Source of the DNA: Treponema phagedenis
GTDB taxonomy: Bacteria; Spirochaetota; Spirochaetia; Treponematales; Treponemataceae
NCBI RefSeq assembly: GCF_008153345.1
Contig: NZ_CP042818.1
Span: 1,426,001 to 1,490,000, forward strand
Direction of reading: 5' to 3'
DNA length: 64,000 bases
Position numbers and translations under genes: made by a program. Of this stretch, positions 1 to 8,018 are shown in pieces; the stretch's first letter is position 1, and each line of letters begins with the position of its first letter. The notes under the pieces are model-generated. The model was not told where the DNA came from and did no database searches. It was given only the letters and a program-made list of their open reading frames with translations.

Positions 1-8
1 ATCAAGTA

Positions 9-1211
9 ATGATTGAGCAGATGTATGCGGACGGCGGAGTTATTCTTATTGCCGATGACTTTGAGGATTTTTTGGCGGTTAAAGCATTAGAAGGTAATTT
101 TCCTCCCCCGTATAAGTTGCCCGATGATGTTCCGCATAAGATAGAGCGAGTCAGAACAAATTTTAAATACGCTGAATTTAAGCTTGAAAATTCAATTTTC
201 GGAGAAGCTGCAACAAGCGGTGTTCCTATTTTAATACAAGACGGAACCCAAGATGAGCGAGTTTATAATAATGGTCCTGAGTCTTTTTTATTGCCGGGCA
301 GTTATCTTATCCTTCCGATGATTTCAAAAGGAAACGTAACCGGTATTATCGGTTTGTCGCGCGATTCCGGAAATGTTCCTTTTACCGAAACCGATGTGGA
401 AATTGCGGAAATGCTTGCTAATTATGTAACGGAAGCCTTAAACCTTATTGATGCTTTGCAGGAAGAAGCGGAGCTCACCGCCATTGAAAACGAAATGGCT
501 ATGGCAAGTAAAATTCAAAATATTTTACTGCCGAAAAAGCTTGTCGATACACCGAGCCTTTCATTCGGGCTTTATGCAAAGCAGGCAAAAGGCGTTTGTT
601 CTGATTATTATGACGTGATTAGATCGCAGGAAGATCGCAGTTTTATTATTGTTTTCGATGTTGCGGGAAAGAGCATTCAAGCTGTTATTGTTATGATTAT
701 GATTCGTGCAATTATTTATCTTTTAACAAGCACCAAACAATCTACATTAACCCTTTTGGACGCGCTTAACAAGGGAATTACCGGAAAAATATCTATTGAC
801 CACTATGCCGGTGTGTCTTTTTTAACATATTTGCATAATGAAAAAGCAATTGAGTATGCAAGTGCCGGAAATCAAGCCTTACTTATTTGGCGAAATAAAA
901 CAAATAAACTTGAAATGATAACACAGGCAACCGATCCCATCGGAGTCAGCGTTAAATCTATTTATACAGTAAAAAAATTACCTTTTACGGAAAATGATAT
1001 TGCAATATTATATACAGATGGTATAATAGAAGCATTGAATTCTGAAGGTTCGCAGTTCTCACTACAGTCAGTATCCAATGTTATTGCAAAAAATAAAGAT
1101 CTCCGCGCTAAGGAGATTGCAAAAAAATTGAATGAGCAAATTACACAGTTCATGGGAAAAGCTTTACCGCGTGATGATCAAACATTCGTGGTGGTAAAGG
1201 CTAAAAACTAG
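9..1211 (+). CDS. GAF-like / SpoIIE-type PP2C serine phosphatase (5' end may be cut)
   Basis: The C-terminal half (about residues 170-398) is a SpoIIE/RsbU-type PP2C phosphatase. It has the metal-ligand elements SDYYDV, FDVAGK, YASAGN, YTDGIIEA and a final RDDQT. The N-terminal 150 residues resemble a GAF-type sensor region (ILPMISKGNVTGIIGLSR) followed by a short helical linker. The reading frame is open to the window edge, so the true start may lie upstream. Enzymes of this class dephosphorylate the serine of STAS anti-sigma antagonists, and the next gene is one. With the ATP-binding gene at 1599 it forms a complete partner-switching operon. The signal sensed and the final target (sigma factor or other) cannot be told from this sequence. 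Confidence 0.85.
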   Translation: MIEQMYADGGVILIADDFEDFLAVKALEGNFPPPYKLPDDVPHKIERVRTNFKYAEFKLENSIFGEAATSGVPILIQDGTQDERVYNNGPESFLLPGSYLILPMISKGNVTGIIGLSRDSGNVPFTETDVEIAEMLANYVTEALNLIDALQEEAELTAIENEMAMASKIQNILLPKKLVDTPSLSFGLYAKQAKGVCSDYYDVIRSQEDRSFIIVFDVAGKSIQAVIVMIMIRAIIYLLTSTKQSTLTLLDALNKGITGKISIDHYAGVSFLTYLHNEKAIEYASAGNQALLIWRNKTNKLEMITQATDPIGVSVKSIYTVKKLPFTENDIAILYTDGIIEALNSEGSQFSLQSVSNVIAKNKDLRAKEIAKKLNEQITQFMGKALPRDDQTFVVVKAKN

Positions 1212-1240
1212 ATATATAATGATAAAGGAGTATCTACAGC

Positions 1241-1579
1241 ATGGAACTTAAAATCCGAAAAAATCGAGAGGTTTACATAGTAGATGTAAGCGGAGAGATG
1301 GATCTGTACAACTCTTACAAGCTCAAAGAGCTTGTTATGAAAATGCTTGAGCGCCAGGTGCAATGTGTTATTATTAATCTTGAAGAAGTTGATTATATCG
1401 ACTCCTCAGGTATTGGGGCTTTAATTTATATCTGCTCAACAATGAAGAAGATGAGTTTAAAGCTTTTTATAACTAATATCCACGGATCGGTTAAAAAGGT
1501 TATAGAGCTTACTAAATTAATGGGATATTTTCCTATTACTAATAGTTTGGAAGAAGCTCTTCAAAAAATGGAAGATTAA
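1241..1579 (+). CDS. STAS-domain anti-sigma factor antagonist
   Basis: This 112-residue protein is a single STAS domain. The motif DYIDSSGIGAL holds the usual phosphorylation site, with Ser56 (second Ser of DSSG) the likely residue by analogy with SpoIIAA and RsbV. It sits 29 bases behind the PP2C phosphatase, behind a ribosome site AAAGGAG, and 19 bases ahead of the HATPase kinase gene. The expected cycle is phosphorylation by the kinase and release by the phosphatase, with the unphosphorylated form sequestering the kinase. Family identity is clear; the regulated output is not. Confidence 0.9.
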   Translation: MELKIRKNREVYIVDVSGEMDLYNSYKLKELVMKMLERQVQCVIINLEEVDYIDSSGIGALIYICSTMKKMSLKLFITNIHGSVKKVIELTKLMGYFPITNSLEEALQKMED

Positions 1580-1598
1580 TTTTTAAGGAGGATTAATT

Positions 1599-2144
1599 AT
1601 GAGTCCAATAAAAGAATTGCGTGTGGATGAAAACAGTCCGCTTTTTGATAAGACCGGCATGTTGTATAAGGAATTTCCTTCAGATTTTCGACAAATACGT
1701 TATTTTACGCTTCTTATTGTGCAGTCTGCCCCGCTTGAAATAAAGGGGGTTAACCTTCTTGAACAGCAAATCAGTGAAATTATCAAAAACGCTGTAAAAC
1801 ATGGAAATAAATGTGATATTTCAAAAAAAGTGAAGGTTTGGTATGACTTTACCCCTGCAAATGCTCATCTGATAGTTGAAGATGAAGGCGATGGCTTTAA
1901 AGATATGGAAAAATGGAACGAATTTAACCGCAAACGTTTGGAGTGTTTGCATAAGCAGGATTTCGGAAATCTTGCCTCCTACGTTTCCTTCCGCACCGCC
2001 CGCAGTGATGATAATGACGGCGGAAACGCTTTATTTGCAGCGCTTGAATACTGGAACGGCGGCTTTGTATTTAATAAAAAACGCAATGCGGTTGCCATGC
2101 TCAAGCAATACCCGCAAAAACGACACGGCATCTCTATTGATTAA
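1599..2144 (+). CDS. RsbW-like ATP-binding serine kinase / anti-sigma protein
   Basis: A 181-residue protein with a GHKL (HATPase_c) core: N box EIIKNAVKHGNK and G1 box VEDEGDGF. It is longer than typical RsbW or SpoIIAB (about 140-160 residues) because of a C-terminal extension. It follows the STAS gene with an AAGGAGG ribosome site, and a hairpin terminator follows it, so the three genes form one unit. Such kinases phosphorylate the STAS partner and bind an output protein. No sigma factor gene is adjacent, so the output may be a remote sigma factor or a non-transcriptional target. Confidence 0.8.
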   Translation: MSPIKELRVDENSPLFDKTGMLYKEFPSDFRQIRYFTLLIVQSAPLEIKGVNLLEQQISEIIKNAVKHGNKCDISKKVKVWYDFTPANAHLIVEDEGDGFKDMEKWNEFNRKRLECLHKQDFGNLASYVSFRTARSDDNDGGNALFAALEYWNGGFVFNKKRNAVAMLKQYPQKRHGISID

Positions 2145-2187
2145 TACGTAAATAAATTATTCATACCTGAAAAATTAAATAAAAAGA

Positions 2188-2218
2188 AAGCGGAGCTTTG
2201 TAAGCTTCCGCTTTTTTG
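2188..2218 (+). terminator. Rho-independent terminator of the partner-switch operon
   Basis: AGCGGAGCTT pairs with AAGCTTCCGCT (one bulged base) across a 3-base loop and runs into six T residues, 45 bases after the last stop codon. Confidence 0.8.
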
Positions 2219-2298
2219 AGTTATAAGCTAAAAAGTATTTAAGAAACTCTTGGAAAGGTTTTCGTAATGCGTAATGGATAGTTGTCTGAAACATTACC

Positions 2299-2630
2299 GG
2301 TATAGCATTTTTTTGATGACTCTATCCGTGTTTAATATATTTTATACGAACTGTAAAAAATTTTATAAAAAAGAGTGCGACACTACGGGTTGATTTTGAC
2401 GTCCATGTCAAAACCAACCCTGCGAGTTTTAAAGCTTTGTGAATAGTTCTGCTTTAAAACATCGCTTCTGTTTGGAACCACGGGCGTCCATGCTCGTTCT
2501 GAATGTAGTTTTAGCATTCTTGTTTACAGTAGCTGCGAGTTTAAAAGCTTCAATTTTTTATAATTTTGTATTGATGCTTTTAAACATCGTTTGACGCCTA
2601 GCGCTTTACCATAGGAATACGAATTATTGT
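2299..2630 (+). repeat. Mosaic MITE-like element, copy a (right end missing)
   Basis: The left end, GGTATAGCATTTTTTTGATGAC, is a degenerate form of the family end CTAGTATAACGTTTTTTGATAAC. It is followed by TTTTATA...AAAATTTTATAAAAAAGAG and CGACAC, then a TTTTGAC/GTCAAAA palindrome, two CGAG...CATCG hairpins (2423-2464 with stem TTTTAAAGC; 2536-2589 with stem TTTAAAAGC), a GGAACCACGGGCGTCC palindrome between them, and the block TTTACCATAGGAAT. The usual right end is absent. The rest of the 2145-2953 gap holds a GGCATAA/TTATGCC hairpin near 2670 and the rplU promoter. Confidence 0.75.
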
Positions 2631-2795
2631 CCCGCATTCAACCCCGCATGACGGAAGCGCTTGAGGCATAAATCAAATTATGCCAGGCGTAAATCCTTAG
2701 AATGCAAAGCACGGACGAAGTTTTAGTAATATACGGTTACTTCGCCCAAAAGCGGGGACATTTTTATGGTGGCGTAACAGCTCCTTTTTTGCGCC

Positions 2796-2825
2796 TTGAC
2801 TTTTTTATGCAATCCGTGTTATTAT
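2796..2825 (+). promoter_or_regulatory. Predicted sigma-70 promoter for rplU-prp-rpmA
   Basis: TTGACT at 2796-2801 and TATTAT at 2820-2825 with an 18-base spacer. The leader to rplU is about 125 bases. No clear ribosomal-protein leader fold is visible by eye. Confidence 0.55.
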
Positions 2826-2953
2826 CCGCTTTGTTTGTTTATTATTTTCAGAATATCCCCGTTAATGTTTTGAAAAATAACAATGTATCGCTTAAAACGA
2901 TTAGTTTTTAATAATCCAAATGAAATGAAAATCTGAAAGATTCGGAGGTTTTT

Positions 2954-3268
2954 ATGTACGCGCTTGTTGAGTACAAAGGCAAACAGTATAAAGTTGAAAA
3001 AGGCAGCAAGATTAGGGTTGATAAAATTGCTGAAGAACAGGGTTCCACAATTAGTATTGATACGGTTTTAATGCTCAGTAACGGAGATACTGTTTCTATC
3101 GGAACTCCTTATGTTGCAAATGCAAAGGTTTCCGCAACTGTCGGAGAGAGTTTTAGAGATAGAAAGGTTATAGTCTATAAGTATAAAAGCAAAAAAGATT
3201 ATCACCGAACAATCGGCCATCGCCAGCATTATACGTATTTGACGATTGACACTATTGAGGGTATTTAA
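2954..3268 (+). CDS. rplU: 50S ribosomal protein L21
   Basis: A 104-residue protein of standard length with the L21 hallmarks: N-terminal MYALVEYKGKQYKVEKG and C-terminal YKYKSKKDYHRTIGHRQHYT. It is part of the large subunit and contacts 23S rRNA. The ribosome site CGGAGG lies 7 bases before ATG. It heads the conserved rplU-prp-rpmA-obg order, with prp starting 3 bases after its stop. Confidence 0.98.
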   Translation: MYALVEYKGKQYKVEKGSKIRVDKIAEEQGSTISIDTVLMLSNGDTVSIGTPYVANAKVSATVGESFRDRKVIVYKYKSKKDYHRTIGHRQHYTYLTIDTIEGI

Positions 3269-3271
3269 TAG

Positions 3272-3595
3272 ATGATTTCTGTTCTGCTTGAACTGGGTAC
3301 ACGGAATGAGTTTTTTTCCGTTACTGCATCAGGTCATGCGGAAACAGCGCCGCGGGGCTTTGACATTGTATGCGCTGCGGTATGTGTTTTATTGCGTACT
3401 GCGGTTATCGGGCTTTCCGAGGTAAATCCGCAGGTTAACACGGCGGAGCGAGGTTTTTTAACCTGTACGGTTCCTTCTTACGCAGAGGATTCATTAGCTC
3501 GATTACAATTTACCGCCGAATTTTTGGCAAACGGGATGAAAACTCTTGTAAAGGAGTACCCCGAGGCGGTTGATTTTCGCGTTAAAAAACTATGA
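3272..3595 (+). CDS. prp: Ribosomal-processing cysteine protease Prp (YsxB)
   Basis: A 107-residue protein between rplU and rpmA, the diagnostic place for Prp. The catalytic pair is visible as His22 in SGHAET and Cys34 in GFDIVCAAV, the same positions as in the Staphylococcus aureus enzyme. In Firmicutes, Prp removes an N-terminal extension from L27 before ribosome assembly. Oddly, the L27 encoded next has no such extension, so the substrate here is unclear. Family call is firm; function in this organism is open. Confidence 0.9.
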   Translation: MISVLLELGTRNEFFSVTASGHAETAPRGFDIVCAAVCVLLRTAVIGLSEVNPQVNTAERGFLTCTVPSYAEDSLARLQFTAEFLANGMKTLVKEYPEAVDFRVKKL

Positions 3596-3627
3596 CGGCA
3601 TAAGCCGATATTTATCAGGAGGCTAAT

Positions 3628-3888
3628 ATGGCACGTAAACGAGGCGGCAGCGGCTCAAAAAACGGAAGAGATTCAAATCCTAAGTATTTAGGAGTAAAAG
3701 TATATGGCGGAGAGGTTGTTTCCGCCGGTTCTATTCTTGTACGCCAAAGAGGAACAAGTATTCATCCCGGAAATAATGTAGGAAAGGGAAAAGATAATAC
3801 CTTGTTCGCAAAGGCGGATGGAGTTGTTACGTATCATCAACGAAAGGGCAGGCGACTTGCCTCGATAAATCCCATTACGGCGGAATAA
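3628..3888 (+). CDS. rpmA: 50S ribosomal protein L27
   Basis: An 86-residue protein with the typical L27 N-terminus [21 protein letters not shown], which reaches the peptidyl-transferase centre, and the core [15 protein letters not shown]. The start is set by CAGGAGG 6 bases upstream. Reading upstream in frame meets a TAA nine codons before the start and no ATG, GTG or TTG. The protein therefore lacks the FF-A cleavage extension that Prp cuts in Firmicutes. Confidence 0.98.
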   Translation: MARKRGGSGSKNGRDSNPKYLGVKVYGGEVVSAGSILVRQRGTSIHPGNNVGKGKDNTLFAKADGVVTYHQRKGRRLASINPITAE

Positions 3889-3958
3889 GCATATAAAATT
3901 TATTGTATTCTGCACTATATTTATGGTTTTACATTGATTTCATGCTCAGGGAGGGAAT

Positions 3959-5086
3959 ATGATTCGGTTTGCCGATGAATCCGTCATACGCGTATCATCA
4001 GGAAAAGGCGGCAACGGCTGTATTGCTTTTAGACGAGAAAAGTATGTGCCGAAAGGCGGCCCTTCAGGCGGAGACGGCGGCAGGGGCGGCGATGTTATTT
4101 TTGAAATAAAGCAAAACATGCGTACCCTTGTCCATTTACGCTATAAGCGCGTATTTAAAGCAAAAAACGGCAGAGACGGCGAAGGTAATCAGCGATTCGG
4201 CGCAAACGGCGAGGATTGTATTATTCCCTTGCCGCCCGGCTGCATTATAAAAGATGCGGAAACGGGCGAGCTTATTTATGATTTTGGTGATAAAACCGAG
4301 GGTAGTTTTACCTTTTTAAAAGGCGGAAACGGCGGTTGGGGGAATTGCCACTTTAAGGGGCCGACCAATCAAGCACCGAGAACCGCTCTTCCGGGGCAAG
4401 AAGGCGAAACTCGTTCAATCAAAGTTGAATTAAATATTATTGCGGACATCGGTTTGGTAGGCTTTCCCAATGCGGGGAAGTCTTCCTTGTTGGATTTTTT
4501 TACCAATGCCCGCCCTAAAATTGCCCCCTATCCTTTTACTACAAAAATTCCTAATCTTGGTGTGCTTCATATTGATGATGAACGCGATATTATCCTTGCC
4601 GATATACCCGGTATTATTGAAGGTGCTTCGGACGGCGTCGGACTCGGTTTTCGGTTTTTAAAACATATTTCCCGCACCGCAGGTCTTGCCTTTCTTATTG
4701 ACTTATCAGATGATAATTATCTTGATGCGTATACGGTGCTTTCAAAAGAGCTTGCCGCCTTTTCAGAAGAATTAGCTGCAAAAAAAAGAGTTATTATTGC
4801 GACAAAACTTGATTTACCGGACACAAAAGAGCGGCTTGCGGAATTGCGAAAAAAACTTCCGGATTTTACTATACTGGGCATTTCGGTGTTCAATCGCTGG
4901 GGATTGGACGAAGTGAAAAATGCTTTTATTGAGCTCTGCGATTCGCTTACAAAAAAAGAGTCCGACACAACTCTTGAGGACGAGGATCACTTTATGCTCG
5001 CCGATATTGAAATGCCGGGGTATGAGCAGCGCGATGATTTCGGAGCAACCGTAAGTTTAAGCAGAAAAAGGAAGCCTAAAAAATGA
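3959..5086 (+). CDS. obgE: GTPase Obg (CgtA)
   Basis: A 375-residue GTPase of 50S assembly and stress control. The N-terminal glycine-rich Obg fold covers about residues 1-158 (VRVSSGKGGNG-like start, GGDGGRGGDV). The G domain has G1 GFPNAGKSS, G3 DIPGIIEGASDGVGLG and G4 TKLDLPD. After the G domain there is only a short basic tail, so the C-terminal OCT domain of some Obg proteins is missing. The stop overlaps the nadD start by 4 bases (ATGA), indicating translational coupling. Confidence 0.97.
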   Translation: MIRFADESVIRVSSGKGGNGCIAFRREKYVPKGGPSGGDGGRGGDVIFEIKQNMRTLVHLRYKRVFKAKNGRDGEGNQRFGANGEDCIIPLPPGCIIKDAETGELIYDFGDKTEGSFTFLKGGNGGWGNCHFKGPTNQAPRTALPGQEGETRSIKVELNIIADIGLVGFPNAGKSSLLDFFTNARPKIAPYPFTTKIPNLGVLHIDDERDIILADIPGIIEGASDGVGLGFRFLKHISRTAGLAFLIDLSDDNYLDAYTVLSKELAAFSEELAAKKRVIIATKLDLPDTKERLAELRKKLPDFTILGISVFNRWGLDEVKNAFIELCDSLTKKESDTTLEDEDHFMLADIEMPGYEQRDDFGATVSLSRKRKPKK

Positions 5087-5661
5087 GGCTTGCTATTTTA
5101 GGCGGCTCTTTTAATCCCTTACACATCGGACATTTGGCGCTTGCAGATGCGGTGTATGCCACAGAAAACTACGATAAAATCGCCTTTATTCCCGCTTTTC
5201 TCTCTCCATTCAAAAAAGAACACAGCGGCTGCACGGCGAAAGACCGATTACAAATGCTGAAAACTGCTATTCAGGACGTTCCCTATTTTTCTTATGAAGA
5301 TTGCGAAATAAAAAAAGAAGGAATCTCTTACACTATTGACACTATACTCTATTTAAAAGAAAAGTATAAAAGCAGTCTTGAGGGTAAAATCGGCTTAATT
5401 ATCGGTGAAGACATGATAAAGGATTTTCCTTTGTGGCATCGATATAAGGAATTAAAAGAGTCGGTAGATATTTTGGTCGGTTTCAGACCTCTTTCCGAAA
5501 AAAAAACAGCTGCCGAATTTTCGTATACACAAATCGAAAATGCCGTTTTACCGATCTCTTCTTCATATATAAGAGAAGCAATCAAAAAGAAAAAAAGCTG
5601 GCGCTATCTTGTACCTGCTACGGTATATGAGTATATTATAGCAAAGAATTTATATGACTAA
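5083..5661 (+). CDS. nadD: Nicotinate-nucleotide adenylyltransferase NadD
   Basis: A 192-residue enzyme that adenylylates nicotinate mononucleotide in NAD synthesis. The nucleotidyltransferase signature GGSFNPLHIGHLALA (HxGH) is at residues 6-20, and the late ISSSYIR motif is at about 157-163. It overlaps obgE by 4 bases and yqeK by 8, in the common bacterial order obg-nadD-yqeK-rsfS. Confidence 0.96.
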   Translation: MRLAILGGSFNPLHIGHLALADAVYATENYDKIAFIPAFLSPFKKEHSGCTAKDRLQMLKTAIQDVPYFSYEDCEIKKEGISYTIDTILYLKEKYKSSLEGKIGLIIGEDMIKDFPLWHRYKELKESVDILVGFRPLSEKKTAAEFSYTQIENAVLPISSSYIREAIKKKKSWRYLVPATVYEYIIAKNLYD

Positions 5662-6256
5662 GAAAAAAATAAAAGAATACATTGAGCAAGTTGACGCGTA
5701 TGCAAAAAAAGAGCTAAGCGAACATCGATATAATCATTCGGTCAGAGTAGCAAATTTTGCGGGGAAACTTGCAAAAAACTATCATTGCGGAAAAAAGACA
5801 ATCCTTTGGGCAAAACTTGCCGGCTTTGCACATGATATTTGCCGAGAAAAACCTGCCGATTTTTTATTGAAGTATGCAAAAAAAGACGGAAAACCTATTG
5901 ATGAGTTTGAAGAAAAGAATCCGCTTTTATTACACGGAAGAGCGGCAGCGATACTCTTACAAGCACAATTCGGCATAAAGAAAAAAAAACTCTTGCGGGC
6001 AATACGCCACCATACATTCGGCTCAAAAAAACTGGATACGCTTGGAAAGATTCTTTTTGTTGCGGATAAAATAGAACCGGGCAGGGAAAATGCTGAAAAT
6101 TTGCGCAAACTTATTCCGGTGTTAAGTTTAAACCGCCTTACCGCAAAGGTTGTTGCCGAAAGCATTGCGTACAATACGGCAAAAAATAAAAAAACACATC
6201 CTCGGACAAAAAAAATGTATACTCAATTAAGAAAATTCCTTGAGGATGAAAAATGA
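5654..6256 (+). CDS. yqeK: HD-domain hydrolase YqeK (symmetrical Ap4A hydrolase type)
   Basis: A 200-residue protein with HD metal-binding motifs: H in HRYNHSVRVA, HD in GFAHDICRE, and later HGRAAA and RAIRHHTFG. YqeK enzymes cleave diadenosine tetraphosphate to two ADP. It is coupled to nadD by overlap and followed by an LCP/LytR_C membrane protein and rsfS, matching the conserved yqeK neighbourhood. Confidence 0.93.
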   Translation: MTKKKIKEYIEQVDAYAKKELSEHRYNHSVRVANFAGKLAKNYHCGKKTILWAKLAGFAHDICREKPADFLLKYAKKDGKPIDEFEEKNPLLLHGRAAAILLQAQFGIKKKKLLRAIRHHTFGSKKLDTLGKILFVADKIEPGRENAENLRKLIPVLSLNRLTAKVVAESIAYNTAKNKKTHPRTKKMYTQLRKFLEDEK

Positions 6257-6293
6257 AAAACTATTTAATAATGCAGATAAGGGAAATAAAACC

Positions 6294-7490
6294 ATGAAAC
6301 TGATGACTGCGGGAAAAAATATTATTTTTTTAATTATTATTTTGTTCATCCTGATAGGGACAAGCATTGCGGTAATTTTCAGTATGAAAACAGACCCTAT
6401 TGATACCTCACTTTCTAAAGATAATATCTTAAAAGTGCTTTTTATTATTGAGGATAAAAACATACCTGTTTCAGCAAATATTATTGCCTATTATCCGCAA
6501 ACAAAACGGGCTGCAATGTTTGATATCCCGCACAACATCGGGCTTATTTTGCAAAGTCTTGGACGTACAGACGGAATTTCCGCCCTTTATACTGAAAAAG
6601 GTATAGAAGTATATAAGCAGGAAGTTGAAAAACTTACCGGCATACAAGTACCTTTTTATTTTATTTGCTCATTGCAGGATTTTTCCGAACTTACCGACCT
6701 TTTATCCGGTTTATCTGTTTTTATTCCCACTCCGATTGACATTGATTCCGAAGAGCACGGAAAGATTCTTTTACCGTCCGGCTCAATTGTGCTTGATGGC
6801 GATAAAATGCATGATTATCTGATATATACAAATGAAGATGATGCGGAAGGAGAATCGGATGTGCGTAAACAAAAGGCGGTCCTTGCATTTTTGCGCAGCA
6901 TAAATGATCATGGGGATGAAATTTTTAACACGGACAGATACAATATTTTTAATTCTCTTATCAAGTCAAACATAAAAGGAAAAGATTTCAAAAAACTGAT
7001 ACAATCAATTTGCAAGCTTGATTCCGAGCGGTTGGTTCCGCAGCGGTTTTCAGGGGCTCGAAGAACGGTTGATGGAAAAAATTTGCTTTTCCCGTTTAGA
7101 GACGGTCAGCAAATAAAAGAGATAGTTCGTCAAACGCTTGCAGTGCTTGCCTCAGAAGACGGTGCGGCATTTGAGCGTGTATATGCGCTTGAGATTTTAA
7201 ACGGAACCGATACGCACAGACTTGCAAAAACTACGGCAGATATTTACCAAAGTTTTGGCTACGATGTGGTTCGAGTTGACAACGCTGCCGAGCAAAATAT
7301 CGAAAAAACTTTGCTTATCGACAGAATAGGTAACCCCGCTGTGGCAAAAATAGTCGGTCAGGTTATTAAATGTCAAAACATAACTACGGCAGAAATAACC
7401 GATGACGGGCACGGGGTGGAAACAGGTATTGATTTCACTCTTATATTGGGAAGTGATTTTAACGGTTACTTTGTAACCTCAGGAAAATAA
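6294..7490 (+). CDS. LytR/LCP-like membrane protein with LytR_C domain
   Basis: It has a short cytoplasmic start, one membrane helix (IIFLIIILFILIGTSIAVIF) and a long extracytoplasmic part. About residues 50-235 resemble the LytR-CpsA-Psr fold but lack an obvious full set of LCP arginines. The last 90 residues (ALEILNGTDTHRLAKTTADI) match the LytR_C domain. The start at 6294 is preferred because AAGGGA lies 10 bases upstream and the helix follows directly. An in-frame ATG at 6246 would overlap yqeK but has no usable ribosome site. Probably a cell-wall-linked accessory factor; exact role unknown. Confidence 0.8.
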   Translation: MKLMTAGKNIIFLIIILFILIGTSIAVIFSMKTDPIDTSLSKDNILKVLFIIEDKNIPVSANIIAYYPQTKRAAMFDIPHNIGLILQSLGRTDGISALYTEKGIEVYKQEVEKLTGIQVPFYFICSLQDFSELTDLLSGLSVFIPTPIDIDSEEHGKILLPSGSIVLDGDKMHDYLIYTNEDDAEGESDVRKQKAVLAFLRSINDHGDEIFNTDRYNIFNSLIKSNIKGKDFKKLIQSICKLDSERLVPQRFSGARRTVDGKNLLFPFRDGQQIKEIVRQTLAVLASEDGAAFERVYALEILNGTDTHRLAKTTADIYQSFGYDVVRVDNAAEQNIEKTLLIDRIGNPAVAKIVGQVIKCQNITTAEITDDGHGVETGIDFTLILGSDFNGYFVTSGK

Positions 7491-7505
7491 ATAAAAGGAA
7501 GGATT

Positions 7506-7886
7506 ATGGATTTTTATAATTCGGCTCTGGCACTCGGGAAACTTTTAGAGGAAAGAAAAGCTGAAGATGTAGTTGTTATTGATTTGCGGGAATACCATAC
7601 GTGGACCGATTTTTTTGTTATCGGTACCGTTTCCAGTGCCATACAGGCAGCGGGAATTGAAAAATATTTACATGAAGAGATTGCAAAACTCTCTTTGGAA
7701 GAGTATCCTGTTAAACGAAAAGTGGCGAACGGGGAAGAATGGAGCCTTATTGATCTAGGCGGCATTGTTGTCCATTTGATGAGTCCAATGGCAAGAAAAT
7801 TTTATGATTTGGAAAAACTTTGGTTTGAAGGAAAAAATATTTTAACAAATGTAAAGAAAACAAGTGATGATGCGGAGAAAATGTAA
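7506..7886 (+). CDS. rsfS: Ribosome silencing factor RsfS
   Basis: A 126-residue RsfS/Iojap protein with the family signatures DLREYHTWTDFFVIGTVSS, GEEWSLIDLGGIVVHLMSP and RKFYDLEKLW. It binds L14 and blocks subunit joining when nutrients run low. It lies 15 bases behind the LCP gene with an AAAGGAAGG ribosome site and ends the obg-nadD-yqeK-LCP-rsfS run. Confidence 0.97.
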   Translation: MDFYNSALALGKLLEERKAEDVVVIDLREYHTWTDFFVIGTVSSAIQAAGIEKYLHEEIAKLSLEEYPVKRKVANGEEWSLIDLGGIVVHLMSPMARKFYDLEKLWFEGKNILTNVKKTSDDAEKM

Positions 7887-8018
7887 AAAAATCTTGCATT
7901 TATAAGCGGATCATGTTTTACTATGTCTAAGGGATAATCGAAAGCTTTCCGCCGCAGGCGTGCGGAAGATTGAAAAATATCGGTTCCTAATACGAAAAAC
8001 AAAATAAGGAGTTTTGTT

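Noticed and set aside
2702-2911. 69-residue ORF before rplU
   Set aside because: It spans the rplU promoter and leader and has no ribosome site.
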